Of a DNA stretch of 64,000 bases, positions 24,083 to 36,075 are shown in pieces. The DNA lies in assembly GCA_959347315.1 (NCBI GenBank), contig OY365818.1, positions 364,367 through 428,366 of the forward strand, read 5' to 3'. Origin of the DNA: Bimastos eiseni. Its lineage: Eukaryota > Annelida > Clitellata > Crassiclitellata > Lumbricidae. Under the pieces are notes generated by a model. The model was not told the DNA's origin, did no database searches, and saw nothing but the letters and a program-made list of their open reading frames with translations. Each line of letters starts with the position of its first letter. Position 1 is the first letter of the stretch. A program made the translations under genes and the position numbers.

Positions 24083-26075
24083 CCGTCAATGACGATGAGG
24101 TTCTTAGGCGCTTCTCGAGTAGCAGAGGACAGGAGATCCGTCTACAGAATACGAGCGACGCTTTCAGTCGGATCGTCGAAGGACAGAACAGTAACTTAGG
24201 AAATTGCATTTACAGTCGAAAGGTGGGATGGAAAGACAAGACTTGATGGGTCCTCTGCAGCCGTCCACCCACCCAGGACCAGCCGATAGACTGATCGACC
24301 GACCACAAGGGCAGTTGAGAAGGCCAGACGGATGATCGGGTGGATGGGTGGTCGATGAAAGCGTTGCATCCGAGCGCAGGAGGGCGAGACCGCTGTGCAT
24401 CGTTACGGATTAGGCAGTTACGATGTGTTGCCAGCTGATCAATAGAATTATTAGTTCAATCCATCGTCGCCCCAATCGGGTTCGTTCTCATCAAATCACT
24501 CGCGCACTCATCAAGGATTTCGCCCCAAATAGTTTCGCCCCAAATAGAAGCCTCTATGGGCGTAGGATAAACGTGACTTTACAGGCAACTCTGTCTTATC
24601 ATCCATTTATGACACGTTTACTCTAAGGACGGCCTTCACCCCTCACCCCACACCCTACGAGGTGCGACAGAAAGGCAGAGGATGTAAGTGGGCGCTTAGA
24701 ATGGAGTAGGGATCCGTGAGAAGCAGGATGCCTTGCATGTCGACTTGATTTTTCTATTGGAATTTATCCGTCCGTCATGAGCTTCTCTATTCATCGAAGG
24801 AGGAGAAATAGTCAAAGCCATGGTCAAAGCAACCTGACAAATGTCAAGAGGCAATTCTCGGTAAGTCTGTGGATTACGCCACGAAGTCAAGAGGTTGAGT
24901 GGGTAGACGACCTTCGCTAAATCACCTTTATTAACTACTTCATTGCTAGCTGAGGCAGCTGATAACTACGGAGATAGACTGGTTGCCTGCTGCTCATTTG
25001 TCCTCTGATATTTGTCTGAGTCTGTCTGGGGACTACGTAGTCAGTGGAACCGTTCATCACACAACAGACATTTATCACACGTTCTTAATTCCAGATAATG
25101 TCAACCCAATTCTGGCCAACATTTGCCAAAATCTTCGTATCTTAATGCATATAAACCTGACGAACATACAGAAAAGCCAGAGCTCTAACGAAAGTTGACG
25201 AATGGGAAAGAATCAGAGCCACCAAGAAAATCAAAAATTGTCATTATAACCAGATCTTCGGCTTCGATGTAGACATCATTATAATAGTTGTCACTTCGGA
25301 GATTCCTACATGGGGAAGAGCGTAAGGTTCATACGCATAGATATAATTACTGTTGCGATCTAATCAGCCTTAAATAATGATTAGTGTATATACACTCAAA
25401 GATGCAGAAGTTTGATGCAAAATCCAGTGTATAATTTAAACAGAATTTATTCCGTGGAGTCTGTCTGGCCAGTATCCGTCTTGGGATAAAAGGAAGATTA
25501 TAATCATATTCGTGCATGAGGACACCATGAGAGCTTGATCCTATACCACCTCTTTATACTGTGTCTCTGTCCTCAGTAGTCACCAAACTCGTCAATCTCA
25601 CGCTATATCATCGTCATCTACTCGCAACTTTAAACACTCTATCGTCTCTCCTCTTTAAAAAGCAAACCTTGGCAAATTTTTAACTACCTATCGTATATCT
25701 AACAGGTCAAGTATGGCATCCAGCGATTGATCGAAAAGACAATCCCTACTACATAAGGTTATTCATGCAGTCATCATTTAGATAACAATGACTGCTACTT
25801 AATTACAAAATATAAATAGAAACAAGATGAACAGAAGCTTATAACTAAAACCAGTCATATGCAACATTTAAGAAATACTGTTTTAACAACTGAGGAGGAC
25901 ATCAGACCATTTAGGCCACCGACAATTGCGAGAGAAGGGTAGCCCAGATGCTGAGAGAGATTTGCAATAAATAAACAATTATTACCATACGATGACTTAC
26001 AACGAAATTGGCATGAGTTTGAAAGGACAGCCTAGCTGAGCCTACAACTAAAATGCGTGGAAAGGGTGGCCACAG

Positions 26076-26170
26076 ATATAATCGTCATCATCGTCATCAT
26101 CATCGTCATCGTCATCGTCATAATCATAGTCGTCATCGTCATAATCATAGTCGTCATCGTCCTCAACATC

Positions 26171-26247
<77 letters not shown>

Positions 26248-26480
26248 TATCATCATCATCATCACCACCATCATCATCATCATCATCATCGTCGTCGTCG
26301 TCGTAATTACAAACACCACCACTACCATCTTCATCGCCATCATGACATCAAAATCATCATTATCATCATCATCATCATCATCATCATCGTCATCGTCATC
26401 ATCTTTGAATCGTCGTCATCATCATCATCATCACAAACACCACCATCCTCATCATCATGACATCATAATCATAAAAATCG
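26076..26480. repeat. (CAT)n trinucleotide field with CGT variants
   Basis: Uninterrupted (CAT)n from about 26173 to 26246, flanked by CGTCAT and CATCAT mixtures on both sides. Poly-His, poly-Ile and poly-Met frames are artefacts. No LINE remnant was recognised beside it. Confidence 0.95.
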
Positions 26481-28124
26481 TCATCATCGTTGTCGTCTGC
26501 CGACTTACTTCGACCTCCTTATTTATCAGCCATATCTTTGCCGTCTGTAGATTCGTGGTTCCAGGATGAAGAAATTCTCGTTTTTCTGCTTCTGTTGCCG
26601 CCGCATCGTTGCTCTGAAAGAAAACACCTGTAACAACGTCAAGATTGAATAATGGAACCAAGGATCAATGCTGCAGGTGTCACCGACATTAAAGTCTGCG
26701 AAATTACTACAGCGGAATTAGTGCCTCTGAATATATTGATAGCCCCATTTAGAGGAAGCGAGGAGGAGGAGGAGGAGGCATCTGATGAGTGAAAACGCGT
26801 TAAGTGGTCCAGTGAAGCGCATAAATGTCCTGGTGTTCCGTCTCTGGTCAGGGTGACCCAGGGAGACAGTAAGACGAAACAATTTCTCATCAGAAGTACG
26901 CTGAGTACAGAAATAATTATTATCAGCGTTGCTTCAACATTTATAGCATATTTATTAATGCTCGGTCCGCGTAGCTTTAGTGCATTGGTCGACCACAGAT
27001 GAGTCGCCTTCACACCAGACCATGTTGTCCGGTTCCATTATATGATCCATGTTGCTCTAAGGCCTTCATAAATATGCCAAACCATCATCTACTCAAACAG
27101 CGTGTAGATTCCTTATTTCGCGTGATCAAACCGCGCTCATAGCAGGTCAGGATGTACTTGTCTGTGGAAAAATTAATAATGCATTGCACTAGTTTGGATA
27201 AATCTACAACAGCCGAAACCCAACGGAAATACACGATTCAATAAATCCATTCATAAGAAATAGTTGCGAGAACTAAAAGTTGCCTAACACACGTTCAGAC
27301 CCAAAGCTTTCTGTTTCTCAACAAAGTGTTCCAAGACTTTGTGACGACTTTATTATTCTGTGCAAAGTATTCTGTCTTACAATTTAGAGGCGTCTGGTGA
27401 GACCACTTGTAACCTCCTTACCGTCCTTTCCAATTATTCAAGGTGGTTTCTGCGTAACACCATTAGGACAATGCTCCACTTGACCCGAAACAGGAAATTG
27501 GAAACGAAAAGTAGAGAAGGCAGATGAAAAGCGATTGGACTCTGACACCAAACAACTCGATCACGTTGAAAAACGTGAAACATACGTTTGTCTCTCATTC
27601 GAAAGCAAATCAACGAACCGTATTCATCATTCCCTGTGTTAACAACCATCTGATCTATGAACCGTACCATTAAATTGGTATTTTTGAAGAAATGGCAGCT
27701 GAGAACACTTGAGATGCGGTTCCAGATTGGCTAGAGTGTTCCTCTGGGAAAGCGTATAGAGAGGGAGGAAGATAGAGAGGGAGAAAGATAGAGAGACAGA
27801 CAGATAGACAAACAGACGGAGACAGGTAAAGAGAGATCATCTGTGATTACGAGGGACACTGTTTCGTGATAATGTGTGTGACAACGGATAGGTTATTATA
27901 ATAATTACAATGGTTTTCGTAGCATGAGTCAAATAACCAATATGCCAGCCTAAATGACAAAGCTAGTCCTCGATAGATCTGTATCCACTCCACAGAGCGT
28001 ATTTACCAGATCAAGGACTACACAAAATACATGTACTAAGTGTTGAAACGTTACTATGACTGGTGCCTCTGGAGATGCATTTCAAAGTTACCATAAATTA
28101 GCAAAAAGACGATTATCATTATCA

Positions 28125-28342
28125 TCCTCTCTCTGATCATGATCATCATCATCGTATCATCACGTATCCTCCTCCTCCTCTTCCTCCTCCTCCTCCTTCT
28201 CATCTTCGTCATCATCATCATCTTCGTCATCATCATCATCCTCTCTCTGATCATGATCATCATCATCGTATCATCACGTATCCTCCTCCTCCTCTTCTTC
28301 TTCCTCCTCCTCCTTCTCATCTTCGTCATCATCATCATCTTC
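28125..28342. repeat. Tandem duplication of a ~117-bp microsatellite block
   Basis: A block beginning CTCTCTCTGATCATGATC, continuing through CGTATCATCACGTATCC, a (CCT)n and a TTCGTCATCATC stretch, occurs twice in succession. The copies differ mainly in the length of the CCT run. Confidence 0.85.
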
Positions 28343-29227
28343 TTAATAACCAGCATGCTCATCTGTCGCCTATAACGGTCTCATCATTCTACTCTCCCCT
28401 GATACTTAATTTACAGCCAGGCAACAGAACAGAGCAGAACAGACGGTCTTTGCAAATTGTCCGATAGTGGAAATGTTATTACAAATTATCTGAATTGAAG
28501 TGCCACTACCCCCCATCGCCGACTACGACGACTACGACGACGACGAGGGTTTTAGGTCGATGGGATGGGATCGTGATTACAGCTCTAAAGCCGATTAGTT
28601 TGATGAGTATGGACTCGAATGTTCCACCGTCTCCTCTCCCTAATGCTTCTGGACCGATGTTTACCCGAACGGACAAACTGAAGGGGTCGATTTACCATCA
28701 TCTCCAAATCATTCCTATCTTCCAGGAGAGAGAGGGGACCACCCTTCGCCGCTTGTAACACTATCAGTTGGCACTTTGGCAATCGAGTTAGGACACATTC
28801 TGGGACATGTTTTATAGAGCTAAGGACATGTTCTGTCTGGCCTCTGCTGTGCCAGAGGTCTAATAGAGCTGTGCCTTGTTCAGCTTAATTACCTGTAGTC
28901 TGATCAGATTTCTTTCTAGCTGTGGCCTTAAGTGATTTTTTAAACTGACTATTAATATATTAATTCCGTAGCAATGCTCGACAGAACTTGTTCGGCAGAA
29001 ATCTCTTTACATGAACGTAAAAATGGCAATCACCTTGTTCCATACAAATATAATTTTACTCGCAAACATATTTTTTTATAAGCAAGTATTTTACTCCTTC
29101 TTGCAGTAGACTACACAAGCAAATCAATTACATTTGGATTGGGAATTCTCTGCAACATGTCAAAGCTATCAAGTTCTAAGCGATCAATAAGGCAGTCTAA
29201 TCGAATTAGGATCCCAATGATAGCATC

Positions 29228-29233
29228 TTTATT
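29228..29233 (-). terminator. Intronic AATAAA on the protocadherin strand
   Basis: TTTATT on the plus strand gives AATAAA about 154 bp past the in-frame stop reached when the intron is not spliced. It could terminate a short transcript ending in the first exon. Confidence 0.35.
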
Positions 29234-29410
29234 CGTTTTACTTTTGCACTGTAGTTGCTCTCATGTGGATCGGAAAAATCTCTGGTGATATTAATATCTG
29301 ATCCAGAGCTATTGGACCGGCCAAAGACAAAGGGCACCACCTGACATGGAGACAACGAGAACAAGGAAAGGCAGACCATTGACAACTTATTCCGTTTGGT
29401 ACTGACTTAC

Positions 29411-32068
29411 CTCCGTTGGGGCTCCGTCCCTACTGAGCAAAGGTTTGCTGCCGTTTTGCAACTTCTTGTGTGGCGTTCCCTCCGGCGATGAGCATGAAGC
29501 ATTCGTGTCTTTTGTCCTCAGCATGTGAAGGCCTTCCATTCGACAGTTGTACTTGTCCCTATGTCTGTCCCTCTGTCGCATGGCAACCACTGCCACGACG
29601 AGGACGAATAGGACCAAGATGCATCCACACACCACTCCGATTCCTATCACGAGACCGTAGGCAGAGAGCAGGGAGTCGGTGCTTGGAGAGGGATTCAAAG
29701 AGTCCCAGACAGGGATTGACGAATTGACGTTGACGGTGAGAAGGGACGTCGCATACATCGGAGGGTTACCATGGTCGGCTGCACGTATCGTCAGCTGATA
29801 TGTCGTGAAGTCGTGCAATCGTAGAGAGGCGGACAGAAAGAGTTTCCCTGTTTTCGAATCGATAGCGAAGGTTGCGTTTCCCGAGCGATGGGGATCTGAG
29901 AAGAGGGTGAACGACAGTTCGGCGTTTCTTCCAACGTCATCGTCACGTGCCAAGACCTGACAGAACGAGTGATGAATGGGAAATTTGCTGGAAATGGAGA
30001 TCGTGTTGTTCACAGGGCTTGGAAAGATGAACTCGGGACTATTATCGTTTTTATCCAATACGGAGATGCTGAGCGTAGCTGTGTCCGACATATTAGTCAA
30101 CCTCTCATCATAGACGATTATCACAGACTGGTAGAGGTTCGTAGCCTCACGATCGAGTGTTTTCTGCGTCGTCAAAACACCGCTAACACGATCCAGCGTA
30201 AAATAGTCGGCTATCTGACTACTGGATAGAAATGCGAAGACAAACACGTTGTAGGGCGGACCATCTTTGTCGTGTGCCAGCACGACACCCACCTGTGTTC
30301 CAGCAGGTTCGTTTTCAGTAACGCTGAAAACGTAGCTTTGCTGAAGAAATCTCGGCAGTTCATCGTTAGTATCCTCGATGCTGATAGTGACGAAGGTTGA
30401 ACCGGTTCTTGGTGGGCTTCCCATATCGACGGCAAAGACAGGGAAGTGGAAAGAGTCGTAGATCTCACGGTCTATGGACCTATGAACGCTTATCACTCCG
30501 CGTTGGTCGACATGAAAGATAGCGGCACGTTCGCCTGGAATGACGTACTTGATGCGTCCGTTATCGCCATCGTCGTAATCGTAACAAGAGACCTGAAGAA
30601 CGGAAATTCCAATCAGATTGTTCTCTACCAAAGAACCTCTGTATTGTTGGCGAGAGAAAATGGGAGAATTGTCGTTGACATCCGTCACGAGAACCGTCAG
30701 CGTCTTCTCCGTGACTCTTGACACACTAGCGCCATCTTGGCACTTGAGTGTTAGCGAATATTTCTCCGTTCTCTCTCGATCAAGCAGTGTAGCGGTGAAG
30801 ACTTGATATTCCGTGGCAGACTTCTGAACGAGAGAGAAGACCTTTTCGTTGATGGTGCAGTTAACGTGGCCATTCAATCCAGAATCGAGATCAAAGACAA
30901 AGACCTGAGCAACGAACGTATTCACTCCCGATTCCTCGGAGATCTCGGCCACCTGAACCGCGTTATTGCTCAGAGTCCGTATCGTAACTGATGGTGCATT
31001 GTCATTTAGGTCTTCCACATCCACGACGACTGTCACCTCAGAGGACAAAGCACCCGGACCGTGGTCTTGACCGATCACGACGAGCTGATAGGTGGACGCT
31101 TTCTCGCGGTCAACGTTACCTTTGATGTACAACTCCCCTGTTACATTACGTATTCCGAATAGATTACCGTGTAGGTTTTTCGTTCGTGTTGTGAAGCCGT
31201 ATCCGATGAGACCGTTGGGGCCGATATCTCGATCTGACGCCTGGACCTTAAGAATAACAGATCCAATTGGCATGTTCTCAGTTATGTTCACTCTATATTG
31301 TGGACTCAAAAACTCCGGTTTGTTATCATTTGAGTCGAGTATGACAACATCAACGGTCAGGGTACCAGTCTTTGCCACTGGTTCCCCTCCGTCACAAGCC
31401 ATCACCTTCAGCTGGTAACTGGATTGCTCTTCTCTGTCCAGCTTTGAATTTAGCACAAGTTTGACTTCCAGTGAACCATCCAATTTCGATGTGAACTGAA
31501 CCCCGAATCTATCAGAAACGGAGTCCAACTCGTATCGCTGTATTCCATAGACAGGTCCATCGCTATCGATGGCATTGGGAACTATGTACGTGCTGCCAAC
31601 AGCAGCCGCTTCGTTAATCGATAAGGAAATTCGAGATTCTCTTAACGTTGGCGCATTGTCATTGATATCGAGTATTTCAACGGCAATTTTTATGATCTGA
31701 AAGAACTGCGTTGGCTGTATGACAACGTCTAGGCCGATCTCGCAATGAGGTTCCATCTGTCTGCAAACGGAACTATTGTCTCTGTCGATTCTGGCAGCGG
31801 TTGTTATGATTCCAGTCGTGGCATCGATGTCAAACAGAGTCACAGAGTCGCTGAGGAATCTAAATCTTAGCAGTTTCAAGACGTCGCTTGAGTATCTCAG
31901 CCGAACGTCGCTCATGGCACTACAGACGACGGTTCCACGCGGAACCTCCTCTTCGATTGGACATCGCATCTGCTTGTCAACAGCCTCCAAGGTCATCGCT
32001 GCTGGACTGAACATCCACACACAGACTGATACACAGATGCACTTCAGAACGCTACTCATGCAGCACAT
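29411..32068 (-). CDS. Protocadherin, 5' coding exon (signal peptide, seven cadherin repeats, transmembrane)
   Basis: Encodes the first 886 residues of a calcium-dependent homophilic adhesion receptor of the plasma membrane. A signal peptide occupies about residues 1-25. Seven cadherin repeats follow (about 30-140, 145-250, 255-358, 362-468, 472-571, 576-677 and 682-785). The first six end in calcium-binding linkers: DINDNAP 134-140, DSNDNKP 245-251, DLNDNAP 353-359, DVNDNSP 463-469, DTNDELP 566-572 and DKNDNSP 672-678. LDRE motifs mark several repeats; the seventh is weaker, as is usual for a membrane-proximal repeat. A transmembrane helix (about 804-829) and a basic stop-transfer RQRDRHRDK follow. 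The ATG at 32066-32068 has A at -3; a second in-frame ATG lies three codons on. The exon ends in a phase-0 donor (ACGGAG/GTAAGT). One large exon for the whole ectodomain is typical of protocadherins. Seven repeats recall delta-1 types, but orthology cannot be decided here. Confidence 0.95.
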
Positions 32069-33965
32069 TGTCGGCAGAGGAGACAGAGTTCCGTTGACTT
32101 CTCTAATATCCTTCGTTTACCACCGACCAGTGATACCATCTCAAAGCTCACAATCACTGGAACAAATGTAATTGCAACTACACTGCCATTCCTTCCGTTA
32201 ACTGACATTTAGGAAAAGCAACCAATGCAGAATCGTGACATCTGCGAAGATCATCTTTCAATCGATGAGGCTATTAGAAATGTAATTGAGAGCTTTGAGT
32301 GATGAATTGAATCCTTGTTCAAGTAACACGTTTCTCTATTGCAGCAGCTTTTGTTTCTTTTGACCAATTGTCTTGGTAGAGCTTGTTAACATGGGAGAGT
32401 AGAAGGATGCCGCGCTTGTTACGAATTTCACCGAATTTCTCTTTAGAAGTTACGTCTGGATAAACAAAACCAGCAAAGAAAATAATTACTCTCTATTGTC
32501 ATAGGTATATTTTCATAATGAACTAAACGTAATCAAACAACTACACGTTCGTGAAAAATGAACTACTATCTTTCTAACTTAAATAATGGAAATGAAATCC
32601 AACGACAATCAAAGGCAATCCTGGGAGGGAAACTAATGATTGCCTGGTGAATTTTCAAATTGTGAATGGAACATGAATTGTACGGCAGAAGTAATTCATC
32701 AACTACAACGACTGTGAGAGAAAAAACCTGACCGCAGTCATTCCTCTGGGACTCATCATTTCCTGGGACCCGTCATCCCTTTGGGACCTGTCATTTCCTG
32801 GACCATTCGCTCCCATAAACGTTGCCTTGGACTAGAAGGACTTCTTAAAGAAGACTCAAAATCACACTTAATGACAGGTGGCCAGAAACTGTTAACTATC
32901 TGTTGTGCTTCTGATGATAAAAACTGCACCTGAGATGAGAAAGACTGCGAGGTCTAAATGCACATAAAAACGTCGTTGGGAATGATCATAAAGCTGTCTG
33001 TGAGGCAGAAGAGCAACGAGAGATTTTGCCACCAAAGCAGCAGCAGCGAGAGCAGAACACAGGAAATGATGGCAGCGCTGCGATCTTTAATGAAGTCCCT
33101 TAAACTGCAAACGGACTGAACTAAAAGACAACGGTTGACAAGATGTCCGCCTGGACGCTCCCATTGCCACTCCTTACATAAGACGACCGAAATACAGCGA
33201 GCGCATATACAAGGACACCCTGAATGCTCCTTATTCCTGCTTAGTGGCACGAATCGGGTCACTGAGTTGTCACCTGGGTCGCAATACATCTTTTGTGCGT
33301 CTTTCATTACGCGTTGATTCTTCAATACGGGCTGACAGGAATCTTAAACAGAACCATCACCAACAGCAGCGGAAGCAGTTCAGAGCTTATGATAATACTT
33401 AATATTACCTATAATTTGTTCTTTACTCTGAACTCCTTTATTAATCTTTACTGAGTTTACCTTAAAGATAATCTGATGTTTATTTTCCGTTCCTCATCCG
33501 TCCATGTTTACTAACTGTTCCATTTAAAATTTCCTACATTTTCATACAGAATGTGATTTCACTCTAAAGAAAATATGTTTGATTGCAAACAGGTCTCATT
33601 GAAAAATAAACTCAAAGTGCTGAAGTGTCTAATATTTTTATCCTCAAAATCAAAATTCGTATGAAGCTTTTAGTTAAATGTCGATCGGTTATCATATGCT
33701 CAAATACATGTATCATAATCTTAAGAATATATGGCATTACATACACACAAAATTGATAGAAACAAGTTCAGGGCTATTCCAGAAAAGCTATGAATGTACT
33801 CAGCCATTAATGTACAAACCCAGCTGCAATCCGCTGGATTCTTTCTCTCCACCTCCTTCGTTGCCTCTTATTACATTAAAATCTAGCGCTATCGCACAGC
33901 GGCAATCAATCGACCGTGCCTTGCCAATGCGCTGGAAAAACTTCACCAAGATCTATAGATGACGC
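32069..33965. other. Upstream flank of the protocadherin; no gene recognised
   Basis: Should contain the 5' untranslated region and promoter of the minus-strand protocadherin. I see no TATA box, CpG-rich island or upstream coding exon that I can support. Confidence 0.4.
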
Positions 33966-34280
33966 GGAACAGAAATCCATCTTCACGCAGATGACACCCA
34001 GCTCTATGTTCATCTGCGTGATTTGACTACTGCAACGCTATGCTCTGCAGTCTACATGACTGCACACTGCTTCCTATAACTATGAAGTAATGCAACATGT
34101 AAAACAACATCTTGGACTATCACACGGAGACCATATCACTGCTCTTCGTTATATACACTGGCTTCCTGTACTCGATCGTATCGTCTTCTGGCTGATAGAC
34201 ATCATTTCAAGAGCACGTGTAGGTCATCCGCCATCTCAATTACCTTTCATCATCATACCTTGCAAATCTGATGAAGGCTG
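33966..34280 (+). pseudogene. Collapsed CR1/L2-like LINE ORF2 fragment
   Basis: Plus-strand reading gives GTEIHLHADDTQLYVHL (33967-34017), containing the ADD catalytic box of reverse transcriptase. Eight bases later, in another frame, comes DYCNAML (34025-34045), and after a further frame change DHITALRYIHWLPVLDRI (34129-34182). In intact CR1/L2-type proteins these three blocks are well separated, with the polymerase thumb region between the first two, so this copy has lost the intervening sequence and shifted frame twice. It is not functional. A CA-rich microsatellite follows from 34312. Confidence 0.75.
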
Positions 34281-34311
34281 ACCACCTCATCTACCGCACA
34301 GTTACACGCAT

Positions 34312-34410
34312 GCACTCACACAGACACAGACACATATACACAAAGACACACAGAGACACATACACAAACACACACATAGACACTCAAATACAAACAGACA
34401 CGCAAACGAA
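34312..34410. repeat. (CACA/CAGA)n tract
   Basis: Irregular ACACA/GACACA units immediately downstream of the LINE fragment. Confidence 0.85.
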
Positions 34411-34774
34411 CACAAACGGCACTAATTCGTTCCGCTCGGGAGGGCAAGTCATTGAGTCGAGACGATAAAGATGGCAGCGGCGACGGCGGCAGAGGGAAGG
34501 AACGGGCAGAGATGCAGAGAATCGTCGTAATACGTTTTTTACTGAAGCCTTCATTCGACTCACAGAAGATGAATCCTCATCTAAATCTGTGACTGCTTCT
34601 TGGACGACGACCTCTGCATCTGCCAAACAGAACCTCAGCTGCTGCATCTCAGTAAAGGCAACGGATGTAGAGACTGGACGATCGATCGATGGATGGCCAC
34701 AGATGTCCTAATGCCAGCATCTAATATAAATGGAAAAATGGTTAAATATGGCAATACATCAATAACTATATCGC

Positions 34775-34862
34775 TGTCATATATATATATACATATATAT
34801 ATATACAAATATATATACATATATATATACATATATATATATGTATACATGCGCACCTATAT
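34775..34862. repeat. (TA)n with TACA interruptions
   Basis: Runs of TA broken every 8-14 bases by ACA or CA. The Tyr/Ile-rich frames here are artefacts. Confidence 0.92.
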
Positions 34863-35107
34863 ACATATTTATTTACACACATATTTATGTTAATAAAGTC
34901 ATCGGATCAATGCTAACCTCTTCTTGGTCAACTAAAATTCCAGTTTAGCTGTTACAATCAAACGCTTAACACTATAAAAACTTCCTTTTAAGCTGTTCTT
35001 ATCCCATTTCTCGGAAGGCCTACAGTGACATTATATCTTGCCATTTTTCAATTTCCACGCAGACTACGTCGGAGCCGTTTAGTATGGAAAGATATTCATT
35101 TATATTG

Positions 35108-35232
35108 AATCAGGCTTTGATTGGGGTAGATTGATTGGGTAAATTGGTTGGGGTAGATTGATTTGGGTAGATTGATATGGCTAAATTTGATTTTGGTAGA
35201 TTGATTTGAGTAGATTGATTTGGGTAGATTCA
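35108..35232. repeat. Degenerate minisatellite, core GTAGATTGATTTGG
   Basis: About eight units of 14-18 bp around GGTAGATTGATT. A (TTACA)n run follows at about 35503-35528. Confidence 0.8.
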
Positions 35233-35604
35233 GAGATTTCAGACGCAGACTCCTCATGGTTTCACAGATTACCACATGGCTATTAATGAAGTCACCTTCT
35301 TGTACTTAATCTGAATTAAAACACTGGGTGTCACTGACAGTCAATAGCTTTATTAATAAACTTAACAGCTTTGTTGAAACATGCGTCATATGATGGATGA
35401 AACGTTTATTTGATCAGCGTTTGATCTACGATGGTCTTTTCTAAGAAAAACCACACATCTGCTCTGTCCAAAATGAAATGTACCATTAAATTACGCTACG
35501 TTACATTATATTACATTACATTACATTACTACGCCAGAGGACGAACCAAGCGTTTCCTTTGTATGATCAGTCGCTTGCAAATCCTCAGTTAACAGGTCAG
35601 AGAG

Positions 35605-35632
<28 letters not shown>
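35605..35632. repeat. (CAG)n, about nine copies
   Basis: Pure CAG trinucleotides in non-coding sequence. Confidence 0.9.
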
Positions 35633-35636
<4 letters not shown>

Positions 35637-35796
35637 CTGCTCTAATTAATCCATCTGATCAACGATCCTCCTCCCAGCATTCCACCTCTCCAGCTGCTAC
35701 TACCTCTGATGCCGTCGTTGACTCGATCTAAGAAATAACCAAACGCCTGCAACTGATTAATTGTTCACGGTTCTCCTCGGCTTCCTCATTTCGTCC

Positions 35797-36075
35797 GCCT
35801 CTTCCTCCTCCTCCTCCTCCTCCTCCTCCTCTTCCTCCTCTTCCTTCTATTTCTCCTTTTCAACTTCTTCTTTTTCTTCTTCTTCTTCTCTTGCTTCGTA
35901 TTCCTCATCGTCCTTCTCTTGCGCTTTGCTTCCTCTTCATTCTCCTTTTCTTCTCTCACTTCCTCGTTTCTCTCACCACCTTCCTCCACCTCCTTCCACT
36001 CCTCCTCCTACTCCTCCAGCTCCTCCTAATTCATCTCCTCCTCTTCCTCCTTTCTCTTAATTCCTCTTCTCCTTG
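35797..36075. repeat. Polypyrimidine (CCT)n/(CTT)n tract
   Basis: Pure CCT triplets at first, then mixed CTT/CCT for about 280 bp. An (ACG)n-like run follows at 36205-36252. 36260-38200 shows no supported gene. Confidence 0.9.

Noticed and set aside
26032..26569. Poly-His, poly-Ile and poly-Met frames
   Set aside because: Artefacts of the (CAT)n field in the protocadherin intron.
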